Shown: positions 23,801 through 36,925, counted from the first letter of the stretch. The stretch is DNA of 64,000 nucleotides from Sequoia sempervirens (GCA_007258455.2 VDFB02254869.1:248001-312000), one strand, 5' to 3'. Notes: generated by a model from the letters alone, not told the origin. Numbers and translations are program-made.

Positions 23801-25177
23801 ATGATACCTAGTCCCTCTTCCAAACAGTCACAACCTGGTCCATCCACCAAACAGTCACAACCTAAGGGACAATTCAATCCCATTGACCAACTAGGAAAAA
23901 TGCTCACCCAAATCTCTATACTTGAGTTGCTACGCATTTCTCCTATGTACAAGGCCATACTTGAAAAAACCTTACAACAGTCTTCTATCTCTAATGACAT
24001 TGATTTCAACCAATTTTAAGCTATGGTGGGATACTTTACCACTCCCCACCACATAACCTTCTTAGACCAAGATTATTCATCACCCAATCCATCTCATAAT
24101 GATGCATTGCATATCGAAGTATTTATCCATAAACATAAGGTCAGACGAGTTTTAGTAGATGGTGGAGCAAGACTGCACATATGCTCCCTAAAATTGGTTA
24201 AGGCTCTAGGCTTCTCTGATGCTTGTGTAGACGCTACCAAGAGCATTGTTATAAAGGTGTATGATGATGAGGAACACTCCTCTCGGGGTATTATCACACT
24301 TCCTATCCGAGTTGGTCCAGTTATCATGGATACAACATGCCAGGTCCTAGATCTTGAACTACCCTATAACATCCTGCTTGGTCAACCTTGGATCCATGCC
24401 TTAAAAGTTGTTCCATCCTTGCCATCAATGCTTGAAGTTTCCTTTTGATGGCATCAAAATCACTATATATGGCGACCCCGATCCCTTCCAATACTACACC
24501 AATTTGAGGGTTTTTCAGAACATCAAGTGACAATCAGCCGTGAAGCTTCGACATCTTCTTCATCCAAATACATTGATCCATCCACATTTGCCAAAGCATC
24601 CACATCCACTCCTTCATCTTCTGCCACACCATCTCCCTCTGTCCCGAAGGCTAATTCTAATGTCAAGATCCAGGACCAAGGTTGCAGAGAATACAAAATA
24701 AACATGGCCTACTGCATCACTAAAATACCCAAGTCTCCAAAGGGTTATGGTCAACTTTGTTTTAGAATGGAGCCCAAAGAAATTTTCAAAGTCCCGCCGA
24801 CAAGGATTTTCACAAAATGGGGTGACATGAACAAAGAAGACATTGAGTACATATCAGGTTAGATTTACAAAGAAATAGAAGACCTACCTCCCTTACCTGT
24901 CCAAATATACGTAAAAGGCTATGACATAATGAAGGAAAAAGGCTACGATGGAACTAGTGGCCTTGGAAAAAATAAAACTGGACACAAAGAACCTATAATA
25001 CCTTCCCAAAGACCAAAACTTCTTGGATTAGGGTTTGGGCTATCCAAAACTGACGATCAACTTACCAATGTACTTTCAGGTGAGAGCGTGAATGTTTCTG
25101 AAAGTGTCAAGACTATCGAAGATTCCTTTACCAAAACTAACTCACATGAATGGGAATTTGGTTCTCAAAGATCCTAA
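23801..25177 (+). pseudogene. B protease and G-patch region, decayed
   Basis: A pepsin-like retroviral protease is seen in 24023-24448: VRRVLVDGGARLHIC carries the DGGA active-site loop near 24160, and YNILLGQPWIHAL near 24367 is the usual downstream block. After a Ser/Thr/Pro-rich linker (24527-24660), a G-patch follows at about 24910-25060, with KGYDIMKEKGYDGTSGLGKN and a later GLGFGLSK. The same order is found in C. G-patch domains bind RNA or RNA helicases, and one is known after the protease of betaretroviruses. Its role in plant elements is not something the sequence can show. Stops occur at 24448, 24860 and 25177. Confidence 0.75.
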
Positions 25178-26090
25178 AGTGAATTTTTCCTTGACAAATT
25201 GCTCCTAGAACCTAGAGAACCTACTTTCGAAGAGAGATTTTGGAAAATGTTTAAGATTGATCTAGCATAGAATAATGACAACCCTAAAATCCCAAGGAAA
25301 AGAAAAACTGGGGTAGACTCTTTTGCCCTCAGAATGATGACAGGCCTAAATTATCTTCTGATCCAATTGACTATCGTTCTAACTTGATTTTCCAACCATC
25401 TAACCTTAATGACCATCATTTGGATTCATTTGACTCACCACATGACCCTACTGATCATGATTCCAATCGATTCATCCCCTATTTTTCCAATGAGTCTGAC
25501 TTGTCTGAATCAAGTGAAGAAGAATACTGGATAGAATCCAAATGGGAGTTGGAAGATGATAATTTTATCTTCACCCTTTTAGAATCTGCGAGCATGATTT
25601 ACACATCCTCCCCACCATTCACCAACATTGATGATGGTATCTCCCTTGTATACCCATAACTTATTCATTGGGATCAACAAGGCCTGCCAGTTATGGACAT
25701 ATTTTAGAACAATGAAGCCATTTTAGAATTTATGGGACTCTATGAGGGTATACCAATTAGAGATTACAAGGTTGGATTCGACATAGACCTAGATTGTGCA
25801 AAATACTTCAGGGAGACTGTGTAATCCTCTAGTTGCAAAAATAAAAATAAAAATAAAACAAAAAAAGACACATCTTTAGGTGAAAACCGAAAGGATCCTT
25901 CTGATGATACAAAAGTAAAAATAAAGGACATATCCAAGGGTGAAAACATCTTCAAGGTGACCAAGGATGGAGGATTGGACTTTCTCCCTGTCACATAGGA
26001 AAAATCAGCAATGCTCATTGAGGACACCATGGAAATCAATATAGCCACAACATAAGATCCCAAAATTGTTCTCTTTGCAACATCTTTGAT
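25178..26090 (+). other. Acidic linker between G-patch and RT in B (decayed coding)
   Basis: Frame 1 at 25384-25659 reads Asp/Ser/Glu-rich sequence with little predicted structure (SDLSESSEEEYWIESKWE near 25495-25550), the counterpart of SSDTDSNEYEWD in C near 44132. Frameshifts separate it from both neighbours. No enzyme motif is visible. Confidence 0.5.
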
Positions 26091-28010
26091 AGAAGAAGAA
26101 AAACCTGAATTCCAAAAATTCTTCTCAGAATGTAAGATTAACTTTGCATGGTCATATGCCGATATGCCTGGGTTGGATCTAGAACTAGTCTTGTATCTCC
26201 TACCCTTGTTTTTGGATACTAAGCCAATAAAATAGAAATTATGAAAGATCCATCCTCAGATTGCATTGCTAGTAAAAGTCAAACTCAAGAAGCTACTAGA
26301 TGTAGGATTCATAAGATCAATAGACTATGCTGACTGGATTTCAAATCTTGTACCTGTCACTAGCCGAAAGGTCAAATACGCATATTCATAGACCTTTGTG
26401 ATCTAAACAAGGCATGTCCAAAGGATGACTTTCCATTACCGAACATAGACATCATAGTTGACCTTACTGCAAGATACGAGATGTCCCTCATGGATGATTT
26501 CTCGAGTTATAATCAGATTCAGATTTCCCCTGAAGATCAACATAAAACAACATTCACTTGTCCTTGGGGTACCTATTACTGGAATGTCATGCCTTTTGGC
26601 CTTAAGAATGCAGGCGCCACATATCAATGAGCAATGAAAACAATATTCCATGACCTCATGCATACTTTAATGGAAGATTATGTGGATGACCTCTTGGCTA
26701 AGTCTTTGGCACGCAATGATCACCTCAATGTGCTAGACAAAATTTTTAAAATACTGGAAGAATACAAGGTCCGCTTGAATCTTAATAAGTGTGTCTTTGG
26801 TGTGACATCAAGAAATTTTTTTGGATATATAGTTTCTCACAAAGGCATTGAAGTTGATCCTGCCAAAGTGAAAGCCATATTAGACATGCCTCCACCAAAA
26901 GGAATGAATGAGCTAAGGACATTGCAAGGCAGGTTACATTTTATCTGACACTTCATCACACAACTAGGAGATAAGTGCCAACCATTTCAATATCTCCTGA
27001 GTGAAAGCATCCCCTTTGTATGGATAGACAAATTTCAAACAACATTCCAACAAATCAAAGACTATTTATTGTCACCACCTATCCTAATGCCACCAATTGA
27101 AGGAAAACCTCTAATTCTGTATATTTCTGCAACCACTTCAGCACTGGGGGCATTGCTGGCACAAAATGACTATGAGGAAAAAGAAAGGGCAATATACTAC
27201 ATTAGTTGTACATTGGTCGAATACGAACTCAACTACACACCCATCGAACGAGCTTGTCTTGTAGTTGTCTTTGCCACCCAAAAGTTGAGACATTATATGT
27301 TGAATCACAAGACACATCTAGTGGAAAAGATTGATCCCTTGAAGTATCTCCTAAGTCACGTAACATTGACAGGTCACTTGGAAAAATGGGTTATGATACT
27401 GAGTAAGTATGACATACAATATGTGGAATGAAAGGCCATAAAAGGACAAGTAATAGCAAACCAACTCGCAGATGCACCTGTACAAGGCGATCATCCTCTA
27501 ATAGCATATTTCCCAGATGATTCTATATTTTATACAAAGCCTAAATCACCTTGGAAACTCTACTTTGATGGGTCTCATACTAGTCATGGCTTGGGAGTAG
27601 GTATATTGTTTATCACACCGCAAGGAGACTCCATTCCTAAGTCATTTTGCATTGCTTTTCCATGTACAAACAATGTTACAAAATATGAGGCACTTGTCAC
27701 AAGACTCTGAATGACCATAAAATGGAAAATCAAAACACTTCTAGTCTTTGGAGATTCTTAGTTGGTCATCAATCAAGTCAACGACGAATATGACACTGAG
27801 GATGAAAATTTAATGCCTTACAAATGCATGGTTGATAGTTTTCAGTCATATTTCCACATACTTGCTTTTCAACAAATTCCCAGGGCACAAAACAAGGTTT
27901 CAAACACAATGACAACAATTGGATCTCTCCTTGACATTCCCAACAATGTGCCACAATTTGATTTCTTGGTGGAACAACTTTTTGTTCTTGCATATGACAT
28001 TCCCAAGTCA
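26090..28010 (+). pseudogene. B reverse transcriptase, RNase H and archaeal-type RNase H, decayed
   Basis: FAWSYADMPGLDLE near 26145-26185 marks the RT start. The fingers are broken by frameshifts near 26220-26400. The palm retains TFTCPWGTYYWNVMPFGLKN near 26550-26610 and the catalytic YVDD at 26682-26693. RNase H follows at 27069-27431 (LILYISATTSALGALLAQ). A second, archaeal-type RNase H follows at about 27540-27950, with LYFDGSHTSHGLGVG, CTNNVTKYEAL (a Lys where the catalytic-Glu block is usually AEYEAL) and VFGDS near 27750. Two RNase H domains in tandem are a hallmark of the Tat lineage. Frame 0 is used from 26634 onwards, with stops inside. Confidence 0.8.
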
Positions 28011-28179
28011 AAACATGGTTTGCAAGCTTGTTGGTCCCAACTCTCCATGGTATCAAGACATACACGATTACCTTTAGTCCCAAACCCTTCCCTAAAACCT
28101 ATCCAACTATCAATGAAAATCCTTTATTGGAAAAGTCACCCAATACACCATCATCAATGACATCTTATACCGTTGTAGC

Positions 28180-29306
28180 TTTGACAATACCCTTCTTTGA
28201 TGTCTCGACACTGATGAAGCATAAATAACCTTACGTGAGGTACATGAGGGTATATGCAGATCTCATTCGAGTGGCCCTACCTTAGCTAAGAAGATCACGA
28301 GACTTGGGTATTACTGGCCAACAATGGAAAAAGATGCACTTGAGTTTGTCAGAACAGGTCACCAATGTCGAATAAATAGTGATTTGATTAATGCACCAGC
28401 ACAGGAACTTCGGTCGATTACTTCTCCTTGGCCCTTCACATAATGGAGACTTGACCTCATGGGAAAAATCCATCCCACCTTTTCGAATGGTCATAAATTC
28501 ATTATCACCACCACTGAGTATTTCACTAAGTGGATCGAAGCCATCCCCCAAGTTACATACATAACCGACAAGTAGATTTCCAAATTCATCCTGAATTACA
28601 TCATCTGTCGGTATGGTGTCCCATAATCCATCATCATAGACAACGGTCATCCCTTCAAAAATCAAGACGTCCATGAGCTCTATGAATGCTTCCACATACA
28701 ACACCATTTTTCACGTCATATTACCCACAAGGAAACAGTCAAGCCGAGGCGTCCAATAAAACAATCATCAAAAATATTAAAAAGACAGTCAATGACGCTA
28801 GCTGTGACTAGCACATCCAACTCAACCCTACTTTGTGGGCTTATCACAATAGCATCTGCACGCCTACAGGAGCCACACCTTTCACCTTGATCTTTGGAGC
28901 CAAAGCCATCTTTCCCATCGAGGTCAAAATTCCCTCTCTCAAAGTCTCCCTGAAGGGCTTGATCAATGATGAAGGGTATAGACAGTCATGATTGCATGAG
29001 TTAGAAATATTAGACGAAAGAAGAAATAATGCCTTGAATCACTTATAGGCATATCAGAATCACCTTTACCGAAGTTACAAAAAGGGAGTGATGGTTTGAA
29101 AATTTGACATTGGCAACTTGGTCTTAATGCAAAATCCTAAGAATCAGTCTAATAGAGAAAAACCCAACAAGTTTGAACCCAATTGGCTAGGTCCCTATAT
29201 TATCATTGCCTCATTCAGTTATGGCACATATCAATTGGCCACTCCAAATGGGGAGCAGTTAATAGAGCCTATCAATAGTTTGCACCTCCAAAAATTCTAC
29301 ACATAG
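28180..29306 (+). pseudogene. B integrase, decayed
   Basis: The zinc-binding N-terminus is recognisable (LREVHEGICRSHSSG near 28231-28272) but its Cys pair reads GHQCRIN, so one Cys is lost. The core has RLDLMGKIHP near 28450 (first Asp) and IIIDNGHPFKNQDVHEL near 28635 (second Asp). The segment with the catalytic Glu is frameshifted near 28710-28760. The C-terminal tail EPNWLGPYIIIASFSYGTYQL at about 29175-29240 and LHLQKFYT before the stop at 29306 match C closely. Confidence 0.75.
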
Positions 29307-31900
29307 CATCAAAGAGCTAGGATGAAAACCATAAAAATACAAAAAAAATCACCCTGATGAAAACCTAGAAAACAAGCATCTTGGTGACACCAAAAAAAAT
29401 GAAAAAAATGAAAAAAATTACCAAAATAGTAGAGAAAAAAATGTGTCCAATAGTGAAAACCTAGTAAACATGCACTTTGGATAAGTACCATGGTGAAAAC
29501 CTGGCAAACAGGCACCATATGTAGTCAGTCTTTGCTCTATCATCTACTTTCACTCCATCTACCTTTGTCCATAATGAACACCCACTTTCTAACACTATCG
29601 CGACACTTGAAATGACATTATACCTTTCCTTTCTATGGCTGATAATGGTTGACATCAGGTCTGGCATACCATCCATCTATCACCCCAAGCATGTCCTTTT
29701 CCACATCCTTCAAACTTGGCTAGTCCTTGACCTAACTAGGAGCAATCCATTATCACCTAACAACAGTGAGTATCACACATGGTCCTATCAATTGTAAAAT
29801 GTCTTGAAAAAAGATAAAAATTTAGAAAATGTCCTGAAAAAATACCAAAAACATCACAAAAAGTCCAGAAAAAATCCAAAAAATCATAAAATGTCCTAAA
29901 AAAATACCTAAAAATCAAAAAACATCCTAAAGAAATACAAAAAAAAATCAAAATGCGTCAAAAACACAAAAACATCCAAATAACGTTTGAAAATCCCAAA
30001 CCAAGGTCATAGCATGTCAAGTTCGTCATGTCAGTCAGTATTTACCGAACTACGTCATCTCTGTGCATTTGCTATGTAGGCAAGGCTCCTCTTTGAGCCC
30101 CCAAGACATTAGGTTAGTCCTCTTAGGTTTTTTTAAATAAAATCATGACTCAATATTTTGTCATCAAGACAAAGTCATTGGTCGTGTCAAACTATGAGGT
30201 CTCTAAGTGTATGATGTAGGCAAGGCCATCAATCGATGAGCCCCCGAGGCCACACTAGGTCAGTCCATTAGGGTTCATGACACTATACTAGCACACACAT
30301 CAAATGTTTTCAAGTCAAACAAATTATTCAACAAACAACTCTTAAAACAAACTTTGGCAAATCATTTAATCAACATTTCAGTCAATTTTGTCACCTAGTC
30401 AACTCTAGTCAAACTCAATCAAAACAAGTCAAACTGTCAACTCTTAGTTATTCTTCAAATTTTTCCTTCTAAAGAGCAACCCTTGTCACTTATTTATGCC
30501 TTAGGATGTTTCCTTCCTATGCACCATCACTATCATCTATAATTTTGAGGGATTCTCGTGGCATTTGAGGATCGATCCTCTCGACATCGACATCATTTAG
30601 GATGTGTCCTTGAATTTGGCCTTACCTAGCATTTGACACCTCGACATCATCAAAACCTGACATCTTGACACCATCAAACTTGGCATCTTGGCATCAAAAC
30701 ACTTGACATTCAGACACATTTGACAAACACTCGACATACACTTGGTAAACACTATCTTGTCATTTTTTCCTTTGATTTTTCATCATGATACTAGTTCCTC
30801 GAGGATGTCTTGACAACAAGATTTAGAGGAGCAATGGCGTATCATGACGATTGTCTTGTCTTTTCTTTTTCAAACAGTCATGTTGCTAGTTCCTCGGGAT
30901 GTCCTGGCAATAGGATATAGAGGAGCAGCGATGTTTCATGGCTTGTCTTTTTTGTCTTTCTTGTTTGTGGTTGGTTATGACAAAAAGACTGGGACAACAA
31001 TGCTTTTAGTATGATTCATGATCATCCTTGTCTGCGACTGCTTTTCTCATGTGATGGTATGACCTTGCACACCATTGGTCTATGTCATATCATGGTGTTT
31101 GTTGGTCATTACAATAATCTGCCCAATGATGATTAAGAGCAACAACTATTTGTTCTTTGGTAATATGTTGAAGGATTTTGTCTCCGCACTAACATCCATC
31201 TCCTTTTGTCTTGTCACTTCTTCCCTTCTATCTCCTAATGATATCTTATGACATACATAAATATAATTGCATACATCATCATATAGACATTGCATTATTC
31301 CATCACACATTTACATATATCCATTCACTGAGTTGCATTATACATTCAGCATTCATTAAGGCATGCATTCAGTTAAACATCCATTCACATATTTCCATTT
31401 ACATCACTAGCATATATCATTTGCATTCATTCGTTTGCATTCATATAACATAAATGTGCATTAAACATTTTCATACATTGTCCATATCAATGCATATAAA
31501 TCATAATATAAGACATCACATGTCGCATTATCCATACATATATAGTCATATATTAATGCATCCATCATCATAAACATGACATTCACTAGAACCAAAACAT
31601 TATGCATACATGTAGAACATGATCATCATATAATCTTCATACATAATATAGTATCATCATGGCATCTCATCATAAATGCATACATCACATAACATATAAA
31701 ATGCATTATCATAATCATCATCATAAATGCATATATCATAGACATAATTAAATCATAATGCATCATCACATAACACTAGCATATAATATGTGCCAAACTG
31801 CATCATTTACTTAATCTCAAAAAAAAAATTAGGTCACAAGATAGAGTCATGAGATATCCCAAAAATAGAGCTCACAGGCTCGATGGTCATAATGTAATGT
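29307..31900 (+). other. B region between integrase and antisense gene (non-coding, repeats)
   Basis: 29800-29960 has degenerate copies of GTCCTGAAAAAATACCAAAAA, matching the 30-bp array after C integrase. GGTGAAAACCTGGCAAACAGGCACC near 29495 also has a C counterpart near 48230. At 30784-30960 a ~95-bp unit (CTAGTTCCTCG...GAGGAGCA) is repeated twice. 31240-31800 is AT-rich with CATCATAAATGCATA-type simple repeats, as in C at 49200-49480. Confidence 0.6.
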
Positions 31901-32434
31901 CTCAAACATAACAACAAGATAATAGTGTCAATTCCCTAGGATGTGCTCCCCTCATCCCCTCGTGGAGAAGAACGAGGTGACTGGTGACCTGTAATGGGAA
32001 CTGATGGCATTGTGGACATGGCAGGCTGAGTCTATGATGTTGAGGGATTGGTGACTAGTGGCTAGCTATGCTCTGCTCAGTGTCCTAAAGGAGATGACCC
32101 ATGACTATGGTTGGACCTATGACCCGAAGAGTGCCTATGATGAGATTTGTTCCCTCAGAAATGCCCTGATGAATGCCCTGAGGAGGTAGACCCACCCTCA
32201 CTGCTCAGGCTCTGGATACTGTGTGTTCGGCTGCTACTGCCTAAACCACTACTCATCTTGCTCTGTGAATGGGATAACCTAGGCTCTTGTCACTTTGTTG
32301 GCACTTGATGTAGAGGGTATGGGATTTTGAAAGAGCACCTAAACCACTGCTCATCTTGCTCTGTGAATGGGATAACCTAGGCTCTTGTCACTTTGTTGGC
32401 ATTTGATGTAGAGGGTATGGGATTTTGAAAGAGC
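31901..32434 (-). pseudogene. Probable C-terminal part of the B antisense gene, with 98-bp duplication
   Basis: This segment occupies the position of the 3' end of the C antisense ORF and has the same low AT content compared with its surroundings. 32241-32338 and 32339-32436 form a 98-bp tandem duplication (starting CTAAACCACT, ending GAGCAC) with only a few differences. Reading frames are broken, so assignment rests on position and is tentative. Confidence 0.35.
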
Positions 32435-32436
32435 AC

Positions 32437-33960
32437 AAAGATTTCAAGGTTTACAATGATGCAATCTCAAACCCTGTTCTAGGCAACCTTAAGGAGACAA
32501 GCCTTAATAGTGCACTTATGACCTCACGCTTTCTCTTATGGACCCAAACCCTTGGAAAGATTTTAAAAGAATCAAAAGAACTTGTCTTGAATGATCGCAA
32601 AACCCCAAGCCTCTGACTTAGACACAAACTCACTTTTCACCTTGACTAGCCTTCTAGCCCAACTAGGCCTCCAGCGATGGTTTTTTTTACTTTTCTCTTA
32701 ACTTCCCCAAATGACTCCTCAATCTAATGATTGATTAAGATGTGGTTTATGATGCTAAAAAACATATCAAATCCCTAATGGCACATGTTTCAGAACAACC
32801 TTCCCAAATCCTATTTTTTCCACAAAATCAAGGCCTAATTAGCCCTCTTTTTCAAAGCAACCCCTCTCCAATATTATCCCCTAACTATGATACTTTCAAC
32901 AGTGTCTTAAAATGTTTCCAAACCAAATATTTTCAAGGTTTTAGTCTTCTTTGACACCCTTAAGACCCTCAAACACAAAACCCTTAATAAATCCCTCTAA
33001 AACTAGGGCTTCTTGAAAACTAGCATTCTAGACACTTCTAGAACCTACTCTTTGACTTTACACCATTAGATCAACATACTCAATCAATCCAAACTCAAAA
33101 AAACACCCCTTATTAAGGCAGAGCTCCCATTGCTATACCTTAGCCTCCATCTTCAAGCACTTTACCTTATGAAAACTCGGTGTACACCCTAGATTACTTC
33201 CTACTTGCATGTTATCTTGTTATATTTGTATTATACAAGTTAGATATGATCCATTTCAAAGATTAAAGTCACCACTTTCCATGAAATGGATCATTTATCC
33301 ATGAAAACTCTCAAAATGAGTGAAAAATCTAAACTTTCTTAAGGACAGTCAGATGTATTGTATAAAGAAACTATTTATTATTACTTTCAGAACATATAAG
33401 GGTTTAAAAAAATGTAAATGCAAGTTCCCAAGGTGTTCAACTGAGCATATCTTCAATAGAAATCAGTAGTTCATCAAAAAGACACCAAAAGATGCAAGAA
33501 AACTGAAGTTTTTCACTATTTCCTGTAGCAGTCCATACAAAACTCCAAATGTTATCAAATCTTCCATATAGATGACTTCCATAACCTTGTATACCTATTT
33601 CCCAACTGTCCCAACTGATTGGGAGTGGTTTCAATGCCTAATTATTGTTAAAACTCAAAAAACTTACTTTCCCACCCAAAGGTGGATTTCAAAAATTTGA
33701 ATTTCCACTTTGTAATTTATTGAACCCCTATCAACTGTAAAGCTTCCAAACTATTACATGGAATTATTCAACCTTATTTAACCTAATTAAAACATTATAT
33801 ACCTATTTAAACTCCTAGAAAATTATTGTTCCATTTACAAGTCAATTTGGTCCTATGGTCCTTATCAGGACCCTTAGGACTTTTGATCTTCCTATTACAC
33901 TCATCCATGCCAAATGCCATTATAGGATTCAAGATATCATAATTGATGCCCTGAGATAAT
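32437..33960. other. ~1.5-kb segment interrupting the B antisense gene
   Basis: Composition changes abruptly after the 98-bp duplication to AT-rich text without coding signal, and coiled-coil coding on the minus strand resumes near 34300. No counterpart exists in C. It is probably an insertion, but I see no terminal repeats or target duplication and cannot name it. Confidence 0.35.
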
Positions 33961-34099
33961 TGATAGGTCTTCATGACCCCTGCAACCTCCTAGCCCTTGA
34001 AGTGTTCCTCAAAGAGCTTGGGTGCCCCTGCACCAACACTGCTCTCTCATACAACATCTGATACTGGCTTCGGCTAGCACTGACCCTAGCTAACTCCCT

Positions 34100-35940
34100 A
34101 GCTATGTCCACAACTGGCCCTACACATAACTACGAAAACTCCACACACTAACCTTGCGCCTCCTGCCGTCGGATCTCAGCCTGATCCTGCTCTACTCGTG
34201 TGACCTCTAGCTCTACCTATAGAGACTCGATCTGTGTTGTGGCCTCGTCTAATCTCCACTGCATATCAGCCAATCTCTGATCAACAGTGGCATCATGTGA
34301 AAAAAGTGGTCCTCTAGATATATCCTCCTCGCCATCTACCATATGCTCTCACAGTTGTCTCTATGCCTCATCCATATTATCCTCTCCACCGATTCCCAAC
34401 TCCTCGTCATCACCTTTGATCTTCTCCTCACCCCCAACTACCTCATGACCTCTGCCAACATCCAAGGCCTCCTTCTCCTACCTAACCTCTACCTCTGACT
34501 GCTCCTCCTATCTAACCTTGGCCTCTAGTTGTTCCTCCTCCTGCCTAACATTGACCTCTAGCTACTTCTCCTCCTATCTGACCCCCTCATCCCTCTCCTC
34601 CTCCTTTTCTATCTCAGGAATCGTATCTAAGGGAACCCTCTCAACACACTGGTGTACTCTCCTGCCCTGCCTCCCACCATCTCCTTCTCTCCTCCTCCTC
34701 CCTCCACCCCCACCATCTCCTTCATCACCTCCATCATCCCCTCCCCCATCTCCTTCACCCCTCCCCCTGTCTCCTCTCCCTCCATCTCCTCAGCCTCCAT
34801 CCCTCCCCCTCCCCCTACTACCATCTTTTCCTCCTTGTCTGCCTTGCTGCACCCATGGTATAACTAAACATCAATCAACTGGTGCTAGCCCATCTGGGTC
34901 TGTGGTTGTGGCCTATGAGCTTTCCACCATGTATTGAAATATGTTGTCGTACTAGGATCTACTGGAACCCCACTACAAGCCCATTTTTGTTCCACCAATC
35001 CATCAATCTACTGCTCTACCAAAGGCACTAATATAGATGGTCCCCATATGGTCTCCAAGGATAATCTCACATAATCTGTTGTCCCCACTGGCACATCCTA
35101 TTGCTCGTTGAACTGTCATAATACCCACTGGGGTAGGTACATCTCAATAATGAGTTGCGACTAAATAATGTGACCAATAAGATACCAAAACTGTCTACAA
35201 AATGCCAAATCATCACCCTCACTAGCCCACTGGGCACAATCTTCATAGTGCCTCTAGAAAAATTCCATCAAGGTATCAATCTAATGCTACCAGTATCCTA
35301 TCTCTCCAACTCTGGTTTGTTGTAGGGAACCCATATACAAGTAAACATATGGCATCCCCTTAGCCAGTTTTGGTCTCTGAATAGGAGGACAAAAGTTGGG
35401 GATATGTTCCCAGGCCCAGATCATAAGTAGTGTGGTACCACAGCTAATACTATGTGAAAATCTATATGCCACCTCATTCAACTGATGATAAATCTTACCA
35501 AGTAGACATGGCCCCCAGGCGAAAACAGTTATATCCTGCCTCATCCTCACAAGCACGTCTCCCCATCTGATCAGAAAATTGTGTCTACGGTAGTCTGATA
35601 TAAGGACACCAGCTATCAAGGTACACATCTCATCCCATTGAGGATAATGATTGGCCATGAACTCCCACCAAATCTTATACCCCTAGATGTCTAGTCCTGC
35701 ACCATCATCAACCTCATAGTACTCTGTGATAGCATGTTGTCCTTGGTGTGGATCATAAGGAGAAAAATCTTGTACACATCCTCGAGTGTCACAGTGGCCT
35801 CTCCCATTGAAAAATGGAATGAACATGTCTCTAAGTGCCATCTCTTGGCTTGCATCATCAATACTCCCCTATTTTCCCAGACAATGGAAATATAGGTCAC
35901 ATAATATAGTCCAAGTCACATCAGTCATCTTTGCTCCCTA
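34100..35940 (-). pseudogene. B antisense gene: plant mobile domain (PMD) protein, decayed
   Basis: Transcribed opposite to gag-pol. It begins near 35930 (MTDVTWTIL). The segment KRWHLETCSFHFSMGEATVT near 35840 followed by LEDVYKI matches the PMD segment of the C antisense gene (KRWHSDTNTFHLP...TPEDVYRI). After a frameshift the PMD continues from 35658 (DYRRHNFLIRWGDVLVRMRQD, FAWGPCLLGKIYHQLNEVAYR, IWAWEHIPNFCPP). Downstream come a low-complexity Glu/Gly/Arg-rich stretch (34880-34500) and a coiled-coil-like block (VELEVTRVEQDQAEIRRQEAQ read near 34220-34150, preceded by a stop). PMD ORFs have been described as extra, sometimes antisense, genes in Tat-lineage elements. Function is unknown. Plus-strand open frames here (such as 34518-34937) are shadows. 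Confidence 0.7.
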
Positions 35941-36164
35941 TCTCGCAGTTGATCTCTAAATGCATATGTCGACGGCTTGAACTCGCACATGTAAATTGAT
36001 GGTAATCATTTCTACACAGGCAAAAATGAGAGTTAGCACATCATTGAAAACCATCATTACCATTTATCTAATCAAGCATAAGTAGAAACTGATCCTAAAC
36101 TAAGTCAACCCTAGTCAAATTCAAGTTGGTCACATCAAAGGTAATTATGTCGCGCTAAGTCAAT

Positions 36165-36430
36165 TGCATCGTTTGAATTTTCATTAATGTCACGATAGAG
36201 CAATTGCATTGCACAAGCTCACAAATGTGTCGTCTTGCAGCGCTTGTGTCACTCCATTGATCATATGTGTCATTGTAATAACACTTGTGTCGAATGGCCT
36301 TGCATTTGCATTGCAATAGAGCAATTGTGTCACTATGTCTATCATTTGTGTTGTGAAACGACGATTGTGTCGCACTAGTCCACAAATGTGTGCAACATGA
36401 ATGTGAATGTGTCTTATACAAACACATATG
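36165..36430 (-). repeat. ~20-21-bp repeat array ahead of the B antisense gene
   Basis: TGTGTC cores occur at 36245, 36266, 36287, 36326, 36347 (TGTGTT), 36366 and 36387 (TGTGTG), mostly 19-21 bases apart. On the minus strand the units read like the 5' leader array: TTGCTCTATTGCAATGCA here against TTCGCTCTATTACAACACA in the leader near 16996. It lies between the antisense ORF start and the polypurine tract. Confidence 0.75.
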
Positions 36431-36925
36431 TGTTGCAATGCATTCATTGACTTGACTTTAAACCCTAAAAAAGGCACGCAAAACGACAAAATTACAAAGT
36501 GGGTATGATGTACTTACCGGTGTCTCTGCGCCCTCTGGCCGCTTGAAAGTCCGCATAATGTACCCGCGATGCTTAGTCACTAGAGTCACCATCATCACCA
36601 AAGTCTCCTCTCTCTCTGAGCTCTCAAATTTCAAATAGTAAAAGTGAAAATGAATGGACTTTTTACCCATTTTGAACCTATTTATAGGGTAAAAGTGGGA
36701 TTTTCTTCAAAACTTTATTACTGGAGGCTCATTTGACCAACCTTGACTGAGTTTTTGGCCTCTTTAAACATGCCGAAATTGAAAACTGATTGTTTTTCTA
36801 GACATCAAATTAACTTATCGGGACACTTTCCAAATTTTTTTGTTACCGGGCCAAAATTTGATTGTTTTCCTAAGGGGGCATAGATACTTTGTACCTTCGT
36901 TGGGGCATGTTTTTGACTGAATTGT

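Noticed and set aside
34518..34937. Plus-strand Ser/Pro-rich 139-codon frame
   Set aside because: Opposite strand of the low-complexity part of the B antisense gene; simple CTCCTCC composition explains it.
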